64,000 nucleotides of DNA from NCBI GenBank assembly GCA_963805715.1, contig CAWDVK010000002.1, positions 1-64,000 of the forward strand, read 5' to 3'. This DNA comes from CAWDVK01 sp963805715 (GTDB lineage: Bacteria > Actinomycetota > Actinomycetes > Streptosporangiales > Streptosporangiaceae). Below the pieces are notes generated by a model that saw nothing but the letters and a program-made list of their open reading frames with translations, had not been told where the DNA came from and did not search any database. A program made the position numbers and the translations under genes. Shown piece by piece: positions 53,242-62,085 of this stretch. Position 1 is the first letter of the stretch. Each line of letters opens with the position of its first letter.

Positions 53242-54096
53242 CGCCGGGGACGCGTCCGCCGTCGGGCCGGCCGCGGCCAGCCGCTCTCGCTGGTAGGCGC
53301 CCGGCGGCACGCCGACGACCCGCTTGAAATGCCGGGTCAGGTGCGCCTGATCGGCAAAGCCGGTCCGGGCCGCCACCTCGGCCGGCCCCAGGCCGAGATC
53401 CAGCAGGGCGCGGGCCTGCCGCACCCGGAGCTGATTGAGGTAGGCGTGCGGGGGCAGCCCGGTCTCGGCGCGGAAGGCCCGCAGCAGCGCGAACGGGCTG
53501 AGGCCGGTGGCTGCCGCCAGCTCATCCAGGGCTGGCGGGTCAGCGAGCCTGCTGGTGATCAGCTCCCTGGCCGCGGCGACCGCTGCCGGTGCCCGGCTGC
53601 CAGTGCTGCGGCGCAGGCCTGCTCCCGGCCTGGAGTGCGCCGACAGCACCGCGGCCAGCGCCGACCTGAGCAGGCTGGAAGACGCCAGCCGGTCGCCGCG
53701 CTCCGCGGACAGGTGAGCGGCCCGCAGCGCGGCCGCGGTGCGGGCGTCATACAGCACGGTGTCGGGAAAGCTGGGCGTGCCGCCGCGCCAGCCAAGCTCG
53801 GCGGCGATGCTCCTGACCAGGGCAACTTCGGGATACAGCACCCGGTAAGTCCAGCCCTCCGGCGCTCCGGCCTGCCCGGTGTGCACCACGTCCGGGTCGA
53901 GCAGCGCGACCGCGCCGCGTCCGGCCCGCAGCAGCCGCCCGCCGTAATCGAACTCCTCGACACCGGACTCGATGACGCCGAACGTGTAGGTCTCGTGCGC
54001 GTGCCGGCCATACCGGTGCGTGACGAATCGCGCGCGCAGCAGGTCCACGCCGGGAACTGCCGCGTGCCGCCAGTACCGCGCGGCCTCGGTCGCCAT
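53101..54096 (-). CDS. AraC-family transcriptional regulator
   Basis: The 331-residue protein has an N-terminal cupin-like sensor: FVTHRYGRHAHETYTFGVIE, GAVALLDPDVVHTGQAGAPE, GWTYRVLYPEVALVRSIAAE. The C-terminal double HTH reads ALDELAAATGLSPFALLRAF, TGLPPHAYLNQLRVRQARAL and VAARTGFADQAHLTRHFKRV ending GVPPGAYQR. It is typical of regulators of small exporters (LysE/AzlC type), so the AzlCD genes 1.3 kb away are a possible target. About 45 extra C-terminal residues lie in the region shared with DUF998. Confidence 0.92.
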   Translation of the reverse strand: MATEAARYWRHAAVPGVDLLRARFVTHRYGRHAHETYTFGVIESGVEEFDYGGRLLRAGRGAVALLDPDVVHTGQAGAPEGWTYRVLYPEVALVRSIAAELGWRGGTPSFPDTVLYDARTAAALRAAHLSAERGDRLASSSLLRSALAAVLSAHSRPGAGLRRSTGSRAPAAVAAARELITSRLADPPALDELAAATGLSPFALLRAFRAETGLPPHAYLNQLRVRQARALLDLGLGPAEVAARTGFADQAHLTRHFKRVVGVPPGAYQRERLAAAGPTADASPASAIERDLHLLARHGSKSDGHDHGQRPAGLHGAQDPLGQAKLAAARD

Positions 54097-54165
54097 ACCG
54101 CCATGCCTACCCGATGCCGGGCCCGCCCGCCAGCGGAGGGGGCCGCCGGGCAGGGTGCTGCCGCA

Positions 54166-54260
54166 AACCCGCCAGCCGGCGGCCCGCAGCCCGGCCCGCA
54201 GCCCGGCCCGCAGCCCGGCCAGCGCGGCCGCCAGCGCGGCCGGCCGGCCCGGTGCCGGAT
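54166..54260. repeat. 12-bp GC-rich repeat upstream of the LLM gene
   Basis: Repeats of 'cccgcagcccgg' followed by 'ccagcgcggccg'-type units fill the gap between the divergent AraC and LLM oxidoreductase genes. Confidence 0.75.
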
Positions 54261-54309
54261 CGCCCGACCCGGCTGAGCCTGACGGTCACGAGCGGGCGAG
54301 GATGGACGG

Positions 54310-55239
54310 ATGAAACTGCGCATCTTCACCGAGCCCCAGCAGGGCGCCGATTACGAGACTCTGCTCCGCGTCGCGCAAGCGGCGGAAGAGCTGGGCTTCG
54401 ATGCCTTCTTCCGCTCCGATCACTACCTGAAGATGGGCCCGGTCAGCGGGCTGCCCGGCCCGACGGACTCCTGGGTCACGCTGGGCGGCCTGGCCCGCGA
54501 GACCTCCCGGATCCGGCTGGGCACGCTGGTGACGGCCGCGACGTTCCGGTATCCGGGTCCGCTGGCGATATCCGTTTCGCAGGTTGATCAGATGAGCGGC
54601 GGGCGCGTCGAGCTGGGCATCGGGGCCGGCTGGTACGAAGCCGAGCACAAGGCCTACGCGATCCCGTTTCCCGGCCTGGCCGAGCGCTTCGACCGGTACG
54701 AGGAGCAGCTGGCCATCATCACCGGCCTGTGGGAGACGCCGGAGGGCGGGACCTTCTCCTACTCCGGCAGGTACTACACGGTGACCGGCTCGCCCGCGCT
54801 GCCCAAGCCGGCCCAGCGGCCGCGTCCGCCGGTGATCATCGGCGGCGGCGGGCAGCGGCGGACGCCCCGGCTGGCGGCGCAGTACGCCGACGAGTTCAAC
54901 ATGCCGTTCAGCAGCGTGGCGGACACGGCCGCCGCGTACGGCCGGGTGCGGGAGGCCTGCGAGGCCGCTGGGCGCAAGAGCGACTCGCTGACGTGCTCCG
55001 TGGCCCAGGTGGTGTGCTGCGGCCGCACGCCCGATGAGCTGGAGCGCCGGGCCGCGGCGATCGGCAGGCCGCTCGGCGAGCTGCGCCAGGAGGGACTGGC
55101 AGGCACGCCCGCCGAGATCGCCGACAAGATCGGGAAATTCGCCGAGGCCGGTGCCGAGCGCGTCTACCTGCAGGTACTCGACCTGCACGATCGCGAGCAC
55201 CTGGAGGTGCTGGCGGATCTGCTGCCCCTGGTCAGCTGA
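54310..55239 (+). CDS. LLM-class F420-dependent oxidoreductase
   Basis: The 309-residue TIM-barrel protein starts KLRIFTEPQQGADYETLLRV. It has AEELGFDAFFRSDHYLKMGP, RIRLGTLVTAATFRYPGPLA, GRVELGIGAGWYEAEHKAYA (F420-binding region) and GGGGQRRTPRLAAQYADEFN. These identify the TIGR03560 group of actinobacterial LLM enzymes. It probably uses F420; the substrate is unknown. ATG 54310 follows 'gaggatgg'. The protein is complete. Confidence 0.93.
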   Translation: MKLRIFTEPQQGADYETLLRVAQAAEELGFDAFFRSDHYLKMGPVSGLPGPTDSWVTLGGLARETSRIRLGTLVTAATFRYPGPLAISVSQVDQMSGGRVELGIGAGWYEAEHKAYAIPFPGLAERFDRYEEQLAIITGLWETPEGGTFSYSGRYYTVTGSPALPKPAQRPRPPVIIGGGGQRRTPRLAAQYADEFNMPFSSVADTAAAYGRVREACEAAGRKSDSLTCSVAQVVCCGRTPDELERRAAAIGRPLGELRQEGLAGTPAEIADKIGKFAEAGAERVYLQVLDLHDREHLEVLADLLPLVS

Positions 55240-55471
55240 GCGGCACTGCGCGACGCAAGGTGCCGGTGCCGCGCCGGCCGGCTGGAAGCGGCCCGATTCG
55301 AGGCCGGCCGCTCTGCGGCGCGGGCGGCACCGGGCGCACGCCGGTGGCCGTGCGCCGTACAGCCTTTGCCGCCCGTTCACCCCCTCGCCCAGCGGCAGTC
55401 GCCGCCGCGTCGGTCAGCCGGAGTACAGCTGGTCCGGCTGACCTTCTCCCCGAATCAGGAAAAGAGGCACG

Positions 55472-56722
55472 ATGCTCACGACTGCCCGGCGCGCCGCGAC
55501 AATCCTGGCGGCGACGGCCGTCGTCCCGGCGAGCTTGCTCATGGCCGGCAGCGCGGCCGCCAGCGCGTCGGCCAGCGCCGGCGCGATGGCCGGCCAGCAT
55601 GCGATCCGCCCGGCCGCGGTCCCGCAGTTGCGGGTGCGGCAGATCCTGAACGGGATGAAGCTGCGGCACACGTTCGCTCCGGCCGGCTCGGCCGCGCGCC
55701 GCTCCGAGCCGCTGGCGGACCCCGACGACATCACGGTCCTGGGCCGCCACCTCTTTACCGCATTCCAGAACGGGATCGGCCCCCAGGGCCAGCCCAGCAC
55801 CGACGGCAACACCGACAGCACGGTGGTGGAGTTCACCGGGACCGGCACGGTGATCCGCCAGTGGGACATCCGCGGGAAATGCGATGGCATCACCGCGGAC
55901 ACCGGCCGACACCTGCTGATCGCCACGGTGAACGAGGACGCGAACTCCAGCATCTACACGATCACGCCCGGCGCCCGGCCCGGAACCCAGATCCAGCACT
56001 ACCGCTACGACAGGAACCCGCTTCCGCACAACGGCGGCACCGACGCAATCTCGATCTATCACGGGCAGGTCATGGTCAGCGCCTCCGCGCCTGGCACGGC
56101 CGGCCCGGCGGCACCGCAGCCGGATTACCCGGCGGTGTACTCGGTGACCTTCGACCCGGCCGCGCACGTGGCGCGGGTCTCGGCTCTGTTCTCTGACGAG
56201 GCGCTCGCCACGGTGGCCAACCTGGGCGATGACCACGGCAAGCTGGTGCGGCTGGCACTGACCGACCCCGACTCGAACGAGATCGTGCCGAGCTCAGCCT
56301 TCCGGTTCGCCGGCGACTTCATGCTGACCAGCCAGGGTGACAAGGAGCAGATCTTCCTCCAGCGGCCGGCCGGGCGCTGGGCTCCCGGCGGCCGCCTGGC
56401 CGTGCTGCGGCTCTCCCAGTCGGTCGATGACACCGCCTGGGCCCGGAGCCGGTCCGGCCGCCTCTACGGCTCGGACACCAGCGGCGACACGATCGACCTG
56501 GTGACCGGGCGGTTCCCGGCCCGTTCCGTCCTCGTCGCGGTCACGCCCTGCGATGCCAGCAACGCCCCGGCGACCTGCCCGGCACCGGGCTTCCCGCCGA
56601 ACTACCTGGGCTTGCTGAACCCGTGGACAGGCCACATCACCCGCGTTCCGGTCAGTGGTCCGGCCTTCGAGCCGCAGGGCATGGTGTTCGTCAGCCCGGT
56701 CTGGGTGGTTACGCCCGGCTGA
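55472..56722 (+). CDS. Secreted beta-propeller-like protein
   Basis: ATG 55472 has AAAGAGG upstream. A signal peptide (TTARRAATILAATAVVPASL ... ASAS) precedes about 370 residues with strand-rich repeats such as DDITVLGRHLFTAFQNGIGP, CDGITADTGRHLLIATVNED and GRLYGSDTSGDTIDLVTGRF. These look like blades of a six- or seven-bladed propeller. The C-terminus has three Cys (TPCDASNAPATCPAPGFPPN). The family is probably exported and binds sugar or metal, but the function is unknown. Confidence 0.75.
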   Translation: MLTTARRAATILAATAVVPASLLMAGSAAASASASAGAMAGQHAIRPAAVPQLRVRQILNGMKLRHTFAPAGSAARRSEPLADPDDITVLGRHLFTAFQNGIGPQGQPSTDGNTDSTVVEFTGTGTVIRQWDIRGKCDGITADTGRHLLIATVNEDANSSIYTITPGARPGTQIQHYRYDRNPLPHNGGTDAISIYHGQVMVSASAPGTAGPAAPQPDYPAVYSVTFDPAAHVARVSALFSDEALATVANLGDDHGKLVRLALTDPDSNEIVPSSAFRFAGDFMLTSQGDKEQIFLQRPAGRWAPGGRLAVLRLSQSVDDTAWARSRSGRLYGSDTSGDTIDLVTGRFPARSVLVAVTPCDASNAPATCPAPGFPPNYLGLLNPWTGHITRVPVSGPAFEPQGMVFVSPVWVVTPG

Positions 56723-56947
56723 CCGGCCGCGCGCTCCGCCTGGTCCCGGCGAGTCGCCGGACCAGCACCCCGAGGCTGGCCGGGTGTTGAACGGCCGGCC
56801 AGGGACCAATGTCCTGATCTGGCGGAATCCGCCCGCGGGCCGGGCGCCTCCCATCGCCGCCATCCGCCCGGCCAGGGCCGCGCTGCCGGGGACGCTTTAT
56901 ACTCATGTGCTGTAACCAGCTGTAACCCCCGTGTCTGGAGAGAGGCT

Positions 56948-57541
56948 GTGCCCCCCGGGACTGAGGTCCGCACCATCGAGCCTGGCGATCACGCCGTCCT
57001 GTTCTACCGGGATGACGCGGAGCTCGCCGGACAGGTGAGCGCGTACCTTCTCGAAGCCATCCGGGATGGCGGGGCGGCCGTCGTGATCGCGACCCCGGAT
57101 CATCGCCGCGCGTTCGAGGAGCAGCTGGTCCAGGCGGGCGCCGACATCGCGGCAGCCTGGGCCAGCGGCCGCTACCTGGCGCTGGACGCGGCCGAGACGA
57201 TGCGCCGGTGCGTCGTTGCTGACTGGCCCGACGCCGCCAGCTTCTGGCTGGCGATCAGCCCGCTGATCCGGCAGGCGGCCAGGGACGGGCGGCCCGTCCG
57301 CGTCTTCGGCGAGATGGTCTGGCTGCTCTGGGAAGACGGCCTCATTAGTGCCGCCATCGAGCTCGAGGCCATGTGGAACGAGCTGGGCGGCCAGTACCCA
57401 TTCTCCCTGCTCTGCGCCTACCGCGCCGAGTCGGTGAGCGGCAGCGGCCACGCCGACGAGCTGACCCAGGTCTGCCGGGCCCACGCGGTAACCGCCGGGG
57501 TCCCGCCGGAGTCGCTCCCGGCTCATCCGCAGGGCCAGTAG
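56948..57541 (+). CDS. MEDS-domain protein
   Basis: GTG 56948 follows GGAGAGAGG. The 197-residue protein has the MEDS (DcmR-like sensory) pattern: GDHAVLFYRDDAELAGQVSA, YLLEAIRDGGAAVVIATPDH, DIAAAWASGRYLALDAAETM, VRVFGEMVWLLWEDGLISAA. Stand-alone MEDS proteins are common in actinomycetes near anti-anti-sigma factors and two-component systems. No output domain is present. It may serve as a partner module in signalling. Confidence 0.88.
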   Translation: MPPGTEVRTIEPGDHAVLFYRDDAELAGQVSAYLLEAIRDGGAAVVIATPDHRRAFEEQLVQAGADIAAAWASGRYLALDAAETMRRCVVADWPDAASFWLAISPLIRQAARDGRPVRVFGEMVWLLWEDGLISAAIELEAMWNELGGQYPFSLLCAYRAESVSGSGHADELTQVCRAHAVTAGVPPESLPAHPQGQ

Positions 57542-57580
57542 GCCATCCGGCCCGCGCCGCGGCGGTCCCTGCCGCAGACC

Positions 57581-58252
57581 ATGCGAGGCTGGCTGGCGGG
57601 TCCGGGCGGCACGAGGCTGCTCGCGTCCGGCGGGATTGCCGGGCCGGTCCTGTTCACCGCCGCCTGGGCCGCGGGCTCCCTGCGGCAGGCGGGCTACCCC
57701 GCGACGACCGTGCAGCTGAGCGGCCTGGCCGCGGTGAATGCGCGGGACCCGCAGATCATGATCGCCGGATTCGTCAGCCTGGGCGCCTGCTCGGTGGCGC
57801 TCGGCGCCGCCCTGGGCCGGGTGGCCGGGCCACGCTCGGCGGGGCGGTGGCTGGTCAGCTGCGGCGGCGTGGCGGCGGTGGCCGCTGGCATCTTCCGGCG
57901 TGATCACCTGCTGCTGGCCGGGCCCGGTTTCGCCGGGGAATCGTGGCACAACCAGGTCCACGATGTCGCCGCCGACGCTGCCTACGCCGCGATGATCGCG
58001 GCGCCGCTGGTGCTGTCGCGGCGGCTGCGCGGCGAGCCGGGCTGGGCGGCCGTGACCCGTGTCCTCCCGGTGCTGGCGGTCCTGAGCGCCGCGGCTCTCG
58101 TGCTGTTCGCTTCCCGGGCGGCAGAGCCGTGGAACGGGACCGTGCAGCGCGCCGCGGTCACGCTCGCGCTAGCCGCCGAGGTACTGCTGGCGGCGCGCAT
58201 CCTCACTCTGCCGCAGCGGGCGGCGGGCGTGCAGGCGGGCATGCCTGGCTAA
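57581..58252 (+). CDS. DUF998-type membrane protein
   Basis: The 223-residue protein has six hydrophobic segments, beginning with LASGGIAGPVLFTAAWAAGS, and the family motif GYPATTVQLSGLAAVNARDP. GIFRRDHLLLAGPGFAGESW and HNQVHDVAADAAYAAMIAAP follow, typical of DUF998. Function is unknown. Its 3' end overlaps the tail of the degenerate MFS gene on the other strand. This is the second DUF998 gene of the window. Confidence 0.82.
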   Translation: MRGWLAGPGGTRLLASGGIAGPVLFTAAWAAGSLRQAGYPATTVQLSGLAAVNARDPQIMIAGFVSLGACSVALGAALGRVAGPRSAGRWLVSCGGVAAVAAGIFRRDHLLLAGPGFAGESWHNQVHDVAADAAYAAMIAAPLVLSRRLRGEPGWAAVTRVLPVLAVLSAAALVLFASRAAEPWNGTVQRAAVTLALAAEVLLAARILTLPQRAAGVQAGMPG

Positions 58253-58666
58253 CCGCGCCGGCTTCTGCCCGGCGGGCGCCGGATGGACGGAGCGGCCGCC
58301 GCGCAGCAGTGAGGCCAGCGCGGCGAGGCCGGCCAGGGCCGCGGCTACGGCGAACACCACCACCAGGCCGTGGTGAAACGGCGCTGACCCAGGCGGCCGA
58401 CGGTCACCACGAGCACAGCCTGGACCAGGCGGTAACCCATGATCATCCACAGCAGGTGGGCGATGTTGCCACGGGGCCAGCGGATCCAGGTGAATGCCGC
58501 GGACGATCGCTGGCAGCGCGATGATGACGATGGACCCGTCGAGCGCGGACATGAAGACGGCGGCCGTCGTGTTGGCCAGGGCCACCCAGCGGTAGCGGTC
58601 GTCCGCCGCCGCCGCCGGCCCGCCGGGCACCTGGCCCCCGTCCGGCCTCTGCGCTGCCGCCGGCAT
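58169..58666 (-). pseudogene. DHA2-type MFS transporter remnant
   Basis: ATG 58666 opens RYRWVALANTTAAVFMSALD, helix 1 of a DHA2/EmrB-QacA drug exporter with the usual Asp. After a shift at about 58468-58476 another frame reads GNIAHLLWMIMGYRLVQAVL and VVTVGRLGQR (helix 2 and motif A). At about 58378-58392 the sequence jumps to the last helix, FHHGLVVVFAVAAALAGLAA, and its tail LASLLRGGR. Helices 3-13 are missing, leaving a remnant of about 500 bp of a gene that normally has some 1500-1600 bp. The gene overlaps the MarR gene by its ATGA. Confidence 0.75.
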
Positions 58667-59103
58667 CAGATGATCTGGGCCAGTCGCTCGATCAGCGGGG
58701 CGGCCGCCATCAGCTGCCTGAGCTCCGCCGGCGTGAAGCCGGCCGACAGGGCCCGCGCCATCTGCTCGGTCCGCTCGTTGCGGCGGCTGCGCAGCATCTG
58801 CAGCCCGGCGTCAGTCAGCGACATGATGACCCGCCGTCCGTCCCGCGGGTCAGGGCACCGCTCGACGAGACCGCGGGCCTCGAGCGCGCTGAGCGTTGCC
58901 CCCACGGACTGAGGGCTGATCTGCTCGCGCCTGGCCAGCGCGGTCGGGGTGGCCGGGCCGAAGCGGTCCAGCCGGGCTAGCGCCGAGCTCTCGGGCAGGG
59001 TGAGCTCGCCATCGGCCTTCAGCTGGCGCAGCTGACGCGCGAACAGGCCGATGCTCACCCGGAGCGCCGCCGCTACCTCGCTGGCATCCGGGTCCTCGTT
59101 CAT
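58666..59103 (-). CDS. MarR-family transcriptional regulator
   Basis: A 145-residue winged-helix protein with LPESSALARLDRFGPATPTA, LARREQISPQSVGATLSALE, ARGLVERCPDPRDGRRVIMS (the wing with D-x-R) and C-terminal dimerisation helices. It lies immediately upstream of the MFS remnant, with an ATGA overlap: the usual arrangement of a drug-exporter repressor. Since the exporter is gutted, its regulatory job may now be lost. An inverted repeat sits just upstream of the start (59108-59135). Confidence 0.92.
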   Translation of the reverse strand: MNEDPDASEVAAALRVSIGLFARQLRQLKADGELTLPESSALARLDRFGPATPTALARREQISPQSVGATLSALEARGLVERCPDPRDGRRVIMSLTDAGLQMLRSRRNERTEQMARALSAGFTPAELRQLMAAAPLIERLAQII

Positions 59104-59107
59104 ACAG

Positions 59108-59135
59108 TAAGCCTAACCTTATAAGTCTGGCCTTA
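59108..59135. promoter_or_regulatory. Probable MarR operator
   Basis: TAAGCC (59108-59113) and GGCCTTA (59129-59135) flank a perfect 8-bp palindrome CTTATAAG (59118-59125). The element lies 5 bp before the MarR start codon, on the upstream side. MarR proteins bind such AT-rich palindromes and often repress their own operon. Confidence 0.6.
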
Positions 59136-59612
59136 GCAAATTCCCGGCCAGCGCGACGGGGCAGAACGGCTCCTCCAGGTTTCGGCGCCTCGTTCCGGTC
59201 AGGCTCTGGCGTCCGTAATCCAGGACGGCTTGTAGCCGATCAAGGACCAGCTGTCGCGGCGGGCGATGCCCGCCGACCTCGGCACCGCCGTCAGCGAGTG
59301 CCCGGATGGCCCATCACTGTGCCAGTTAAAATCTGGTAATTCGAAATCAGGTCCGACAGTGCTGCCCGCCTGGAAGTGTGATTCAGGTCATAGGTTGGAT
59401 TTGGATGCTAAGGGGATGCGCGCACCGGATTTTGGGCGTTCACAGTAAGTAACCGATAGCACCCAGGTGTGTGATGGTTGCCCCCGAGTAACGCGTCGCC
59501 CTGACCCCGCGTCACATCCACGCACCCCTGCCCCAGCCAGGTCTACCCCCTCGGCCGGCAGCGCCCTGGGTGACCGCAGAGCGCCCCCGCGCCCGACCCA
59601 AGGCTAACCCTC
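59136..59612. other. Intergenic region with AT-richer island
   Basis: About 480 bp. A lower-GC block at about 59325-59460 contains 'gttaaaatctggtaattcg' and 'cacagtaagtaaccg'. The 60-codon ORF at 59266 has no family resemblance. No riboswitch consensus was matched. Confidence 0.45.
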
Positions 59613-59624
59613 TTGCTGCCCCCC

Positions 59625-60717
59625 ATGCCCTCATTCCAGTCCCTGCTGCCTACCGCCGTCCGCATCCCCTCCGCACAGTCCCTGCTGCAAACCGCCCGCA
59701 GCCTCCGACGGCGACCGTCCCGGCCGGCCGTCAGAGCCGCGGCCGCGGGCATGGTGGCCGTGGCCGGCTTGTCCGCCGGCCTGGCTGCCGGGTCCGGGCC
59801 AGCTGCCGCCAGCAACCTGGCCGCCAGCAGTCATGCCCTGAGCGTCCGGGCCGCAGGCCCGGCCGGCGAGCCTGTCTTCGGCGTACCGTCCGGAGCGGTG
59901 CCGTCCGGGCATGCGGTCACAGATGCGGCGCCCGCCGGCGAGCCCATCTTCGGCGTCCTGTCCGGGTCAGCGCTGTCCGGGTCAGCGCTGTCCGGGTCAG
60001 CGCTGTCCGGGCATGCGGTTGCCGATGCGGCCGCCGGGCACCTCCCGCAGGCCAGCGTGCGCATGCCGGCCATGGACCTCGCCCGCCCGCAGGCCGCCAG
60101 CGCGCACCCGGCCGCCCCGCGGCAGCCCGCCGTGCCTTCCCGCGGCGCCGCAGCGCAGCACCCGGCAGCGCGGCACCCGGCCGCTCCGCGCCCCGTCGCG
60201 AAGCCGGCCGCGGCGGCGAAGCCGGCCGCCGCGGCGAAGCGGCCCGGCGGCGAAGCCGGTCGCGCCGGCCTCGCCTTACCTCATCTATGACTCCACCACG
60301 CCGTCCGCCATCCCCGCCCGCCACGTTGTCGCGAGCTATGCCAACGGCTCCTACGCCGCCTCGCCCTCGCAGCTGGCCGGGAGGGGGCCGGTGGTATGGA
60401 TCAACGTCACCGGGAGCGACTACTCGGCCTCGGCCCTCAACGTCGAGCCAGGTGACGCTACCCCCGCCACGGCCGCGAGCTGGGCCTGGCACCGGCTGAG
60501 CGCTGATCCGGGCGCCGTGGCGCGCATCTACACCATGCGCTCGGAGTGGCCGGCGGTGAAGGACGCCGTCGCGCAGCTTCCGGCGTGGATGCAGTCCCGC
60601 GTCCACTGGTGGATCGCCGACCCCACCGGCTACCCGCACATCGTGCCCGGTGCCGACGCCACCCAGTGGTACTGGGGGCCGAGCTACGACATCACGACCG
60701 CGAACCCGCACTTCTAG
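59625..60717 (+). CDS. Secreted glycoside-hydrolase-like protein, frameshifted
   Basis: The protein starts at ATG 59625 (TTG 59613 is an alternative). It has a helical, basic N-terminus (RAAAAGMVAVAGLSAGLAAG) acting as a signal peptide, a long Ala/Ser/Pro/Lys-rich linker with 15-bp repeats (LSGSA units, about 59958-60003), then a one-base frameshift near CCC 60243-60245. The second frame reads VAPASPYLIYDSTTPSAIPA, VVASYANGSYAASPSQLAGR, GPVVWINVTGSDYSASALNV and AQLPAWMQSRVHWWIADPTG. It resembles GH25/DUF1906-like domains of actinomycetes that act on cell walls. Catalytic residues are not assigned. Confidence 0.65.
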
Positions 60718-60842
60718 CAGCGCGCGGGCCTGGTCAGGTCCGCGTCACGGCCCGGCTGGCCGCCGTCATTCCGGCGCCGGCCGGGCCGTCGCGGCGCCGT
60801 GATCACTGCGGCAGCCGGCCCGGCCAGGCTAGGGTCGCCAGC

Positions 60843-60942
60843 ATGAGCTACGCCGCCGACCCGCGTGTTGATGCTTACATCGACGGGCTGCCCGGCGAAC
60901 AACCGCGCGGGCGGCTGGCGCAAGCTCAAGCACGACCGCTAG
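60843..60942 (+). pseudogene. DUF1801 gene reduced to head and tail
   Basis: ATG 60843 gives MSYAADPRVDAYIDGLP, the standard N-terminus of DUF1801 proteins (about 130 residues). The next bases jump frame to NNRAGGWRKLKHDR and the stop at 60942, which is the family's standard C-terminus. About 100 codons between are gone; the join lies at about 60895-60900. Confidence 0.75.
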
Positions 60943-61032
60943 CGCCGGCCCGGCTGCCGTCGTGCTCACTCCGCGCCACGCCGGCGGACGGGCGCGGCCT
61001 GGCACCGGGAGAGGCGAGCCGCAGCAGTCGCG

Positions 61033-61332
61033 TCAGGGCAGCGGCGCGTCGTGATAACGCGCGGCGCTCAGCCTTTCCTCGTCGGTCAGGTCGGAGTCCC
61101 TGACGGGAACAACGAATGTCCAGTGCCTGCCGACCGGGCAGTACTGAAACCTGACCCAGCCGAGACGGATCGCCTTGAATGACGCCAGCGGAATCCAGAC
61201 CGTCGTGAAAAGGTGGCCCGCGCGGCACCGCACGACAACATCGCCGCCGAGGCCGTAGCCCTTGCGGCGCGCCATCAGAGCGGATGCGATGATCAGCGCG
61301 GCTACGACGGCCAGGGTTACGATGGCCTGCAT
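61033..61332 (-). CDS. Small conserved membrane protein
   Basis: The 99-residue protein has an N-terminal helix (AIVTLAVVAALIIASALMAR), then VVVRCRAGHLFTTVWIPLAS, FKAIRLGWVRFQYCPVGRHW and TFVVPVRDSDLTDEERLSAA. I recall this combination, with the RCRxGHLF and CPVGxHW motifs, in many actinomycetes as an uncharacterised family. The Cys/His pattern resembles a small zinc site on the cytoplasmic face. Confidence 0.8.
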   Translation of the reverse strand: MQAIVTLAVVAALIIASALMARRKGYGLGGDVVVRCRAGHLFTTVWIPLASFKAIRLGWVRFQYCPVGRHWTFVVPVRDSDLTDEERLSAARYHDAPLP

Positions 61333-61620
61333 CTGACGTTCACCCGCGATCCCGCGCCGGCATTACGGCGAGCCTGGCCGGCGCTCGCTATCGACTCGCA
61401 CCGGCAGCACCCCGCCGATGACGACGCTGGCGGCTCCAGCGGCGCATCGTTATCGTGTCAGGCGCCGAGGGCGAACGTCAGGGCCCTTGGACCCGGGCAG
61501 GCAGGTCGCCCCGGCCGGGGCCGAGGGCGCTCCGCTGGCCGGGCGGCCCTGTGCGGCAGCGCACCTGGCTCGCTGAGGAGGCCCGTTGCGCGGGTCACCG
61601 GCGGTTGCCACAATCGGCTC

Positions 61621-62085
61621 GTGCTGACGATGGGAATGGTCGTGCTGGGCGTCGCCAACGTCCGGCGGGCCGCGGAGTTCTGGTCCGCGGCGCTGGGTTA
61701 CGACATACGCGAGGACGGGTTCGGCGGCTGGCCGGTCACGCTCGTGCCGCGCGGCGGCTCCGGACCGGGGATCGCCCTTCAGCGGAGCCAGACGCCACCG
61801 CAGGAGCGCCCTCGCCTGCATCTGGACCTGCACGTGAGCGACGTCGCTCAGCAGGAGGCGGAAGCGTCCCGGCTGGTGGCCCTCGGAGCTGAGCGGGTGG
61901 ACTGGGATAGCTACCCGGACGACCCGGACTTCGTCGTGCTGGCCGACCCTGACGGCAACCGGTTCTGCATCGTCGACCTGAGTCATCAGCACCACCAGCG
62001 AGCGCCGCGTCGCCGGGACGCGGTCAGGATCCCGGGACCAGCCGGAACTCCTGCGCCACGATCAGGGCGTCATCGCTCACCGTGA
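61621..62085 (+). CDS. VOC-family (glyoxalase/bleomycin resistance-like) protein
   Basis: GTG 61621 or ATG 61630. The protein has GMVVLGVANVRRAAEFWSAA and LGYDIREDGFGGWPVTLVPR, then RLHLDLHVSDVAQQEAEASR, and FVVLADPDGNRFCIVDLSH, the standard end of the VOC fold. About 30 further residues (QHHQRAPRRRDAVRIPGPAG onward) have no match and run antisense through an ASCH-gene tail. The natural stop may have been lost by an indel. The substrate is unknown. Confidence 0.85.
   Translation: MLTMGMVVLGVANVRRAAEFWSAALGYDIREDGFGGWPVTLVPRGGSGPGIALQRSQTPPQERPRLHLDLHVSDVAQQEAEASRLVALGAERVDWDSYPDDPDFVVLADPDGNRFCIVDLSHQHHQRAPRRRDAVRIPGPAGTPAPRSGRHRSP

Noticed and set aside
59266..59448. 60-codon ORF as a small gene
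   Set aside because: No family match, no ribosome-binding site; lower-GC spacer DNA is more likely.
59136..59612. c-di-AMP (ydaO) riboswitch before the glycoside-hydrolase-like gene
   Set aside because: Position fits, but none of the conserved blocks could be matched by eye.
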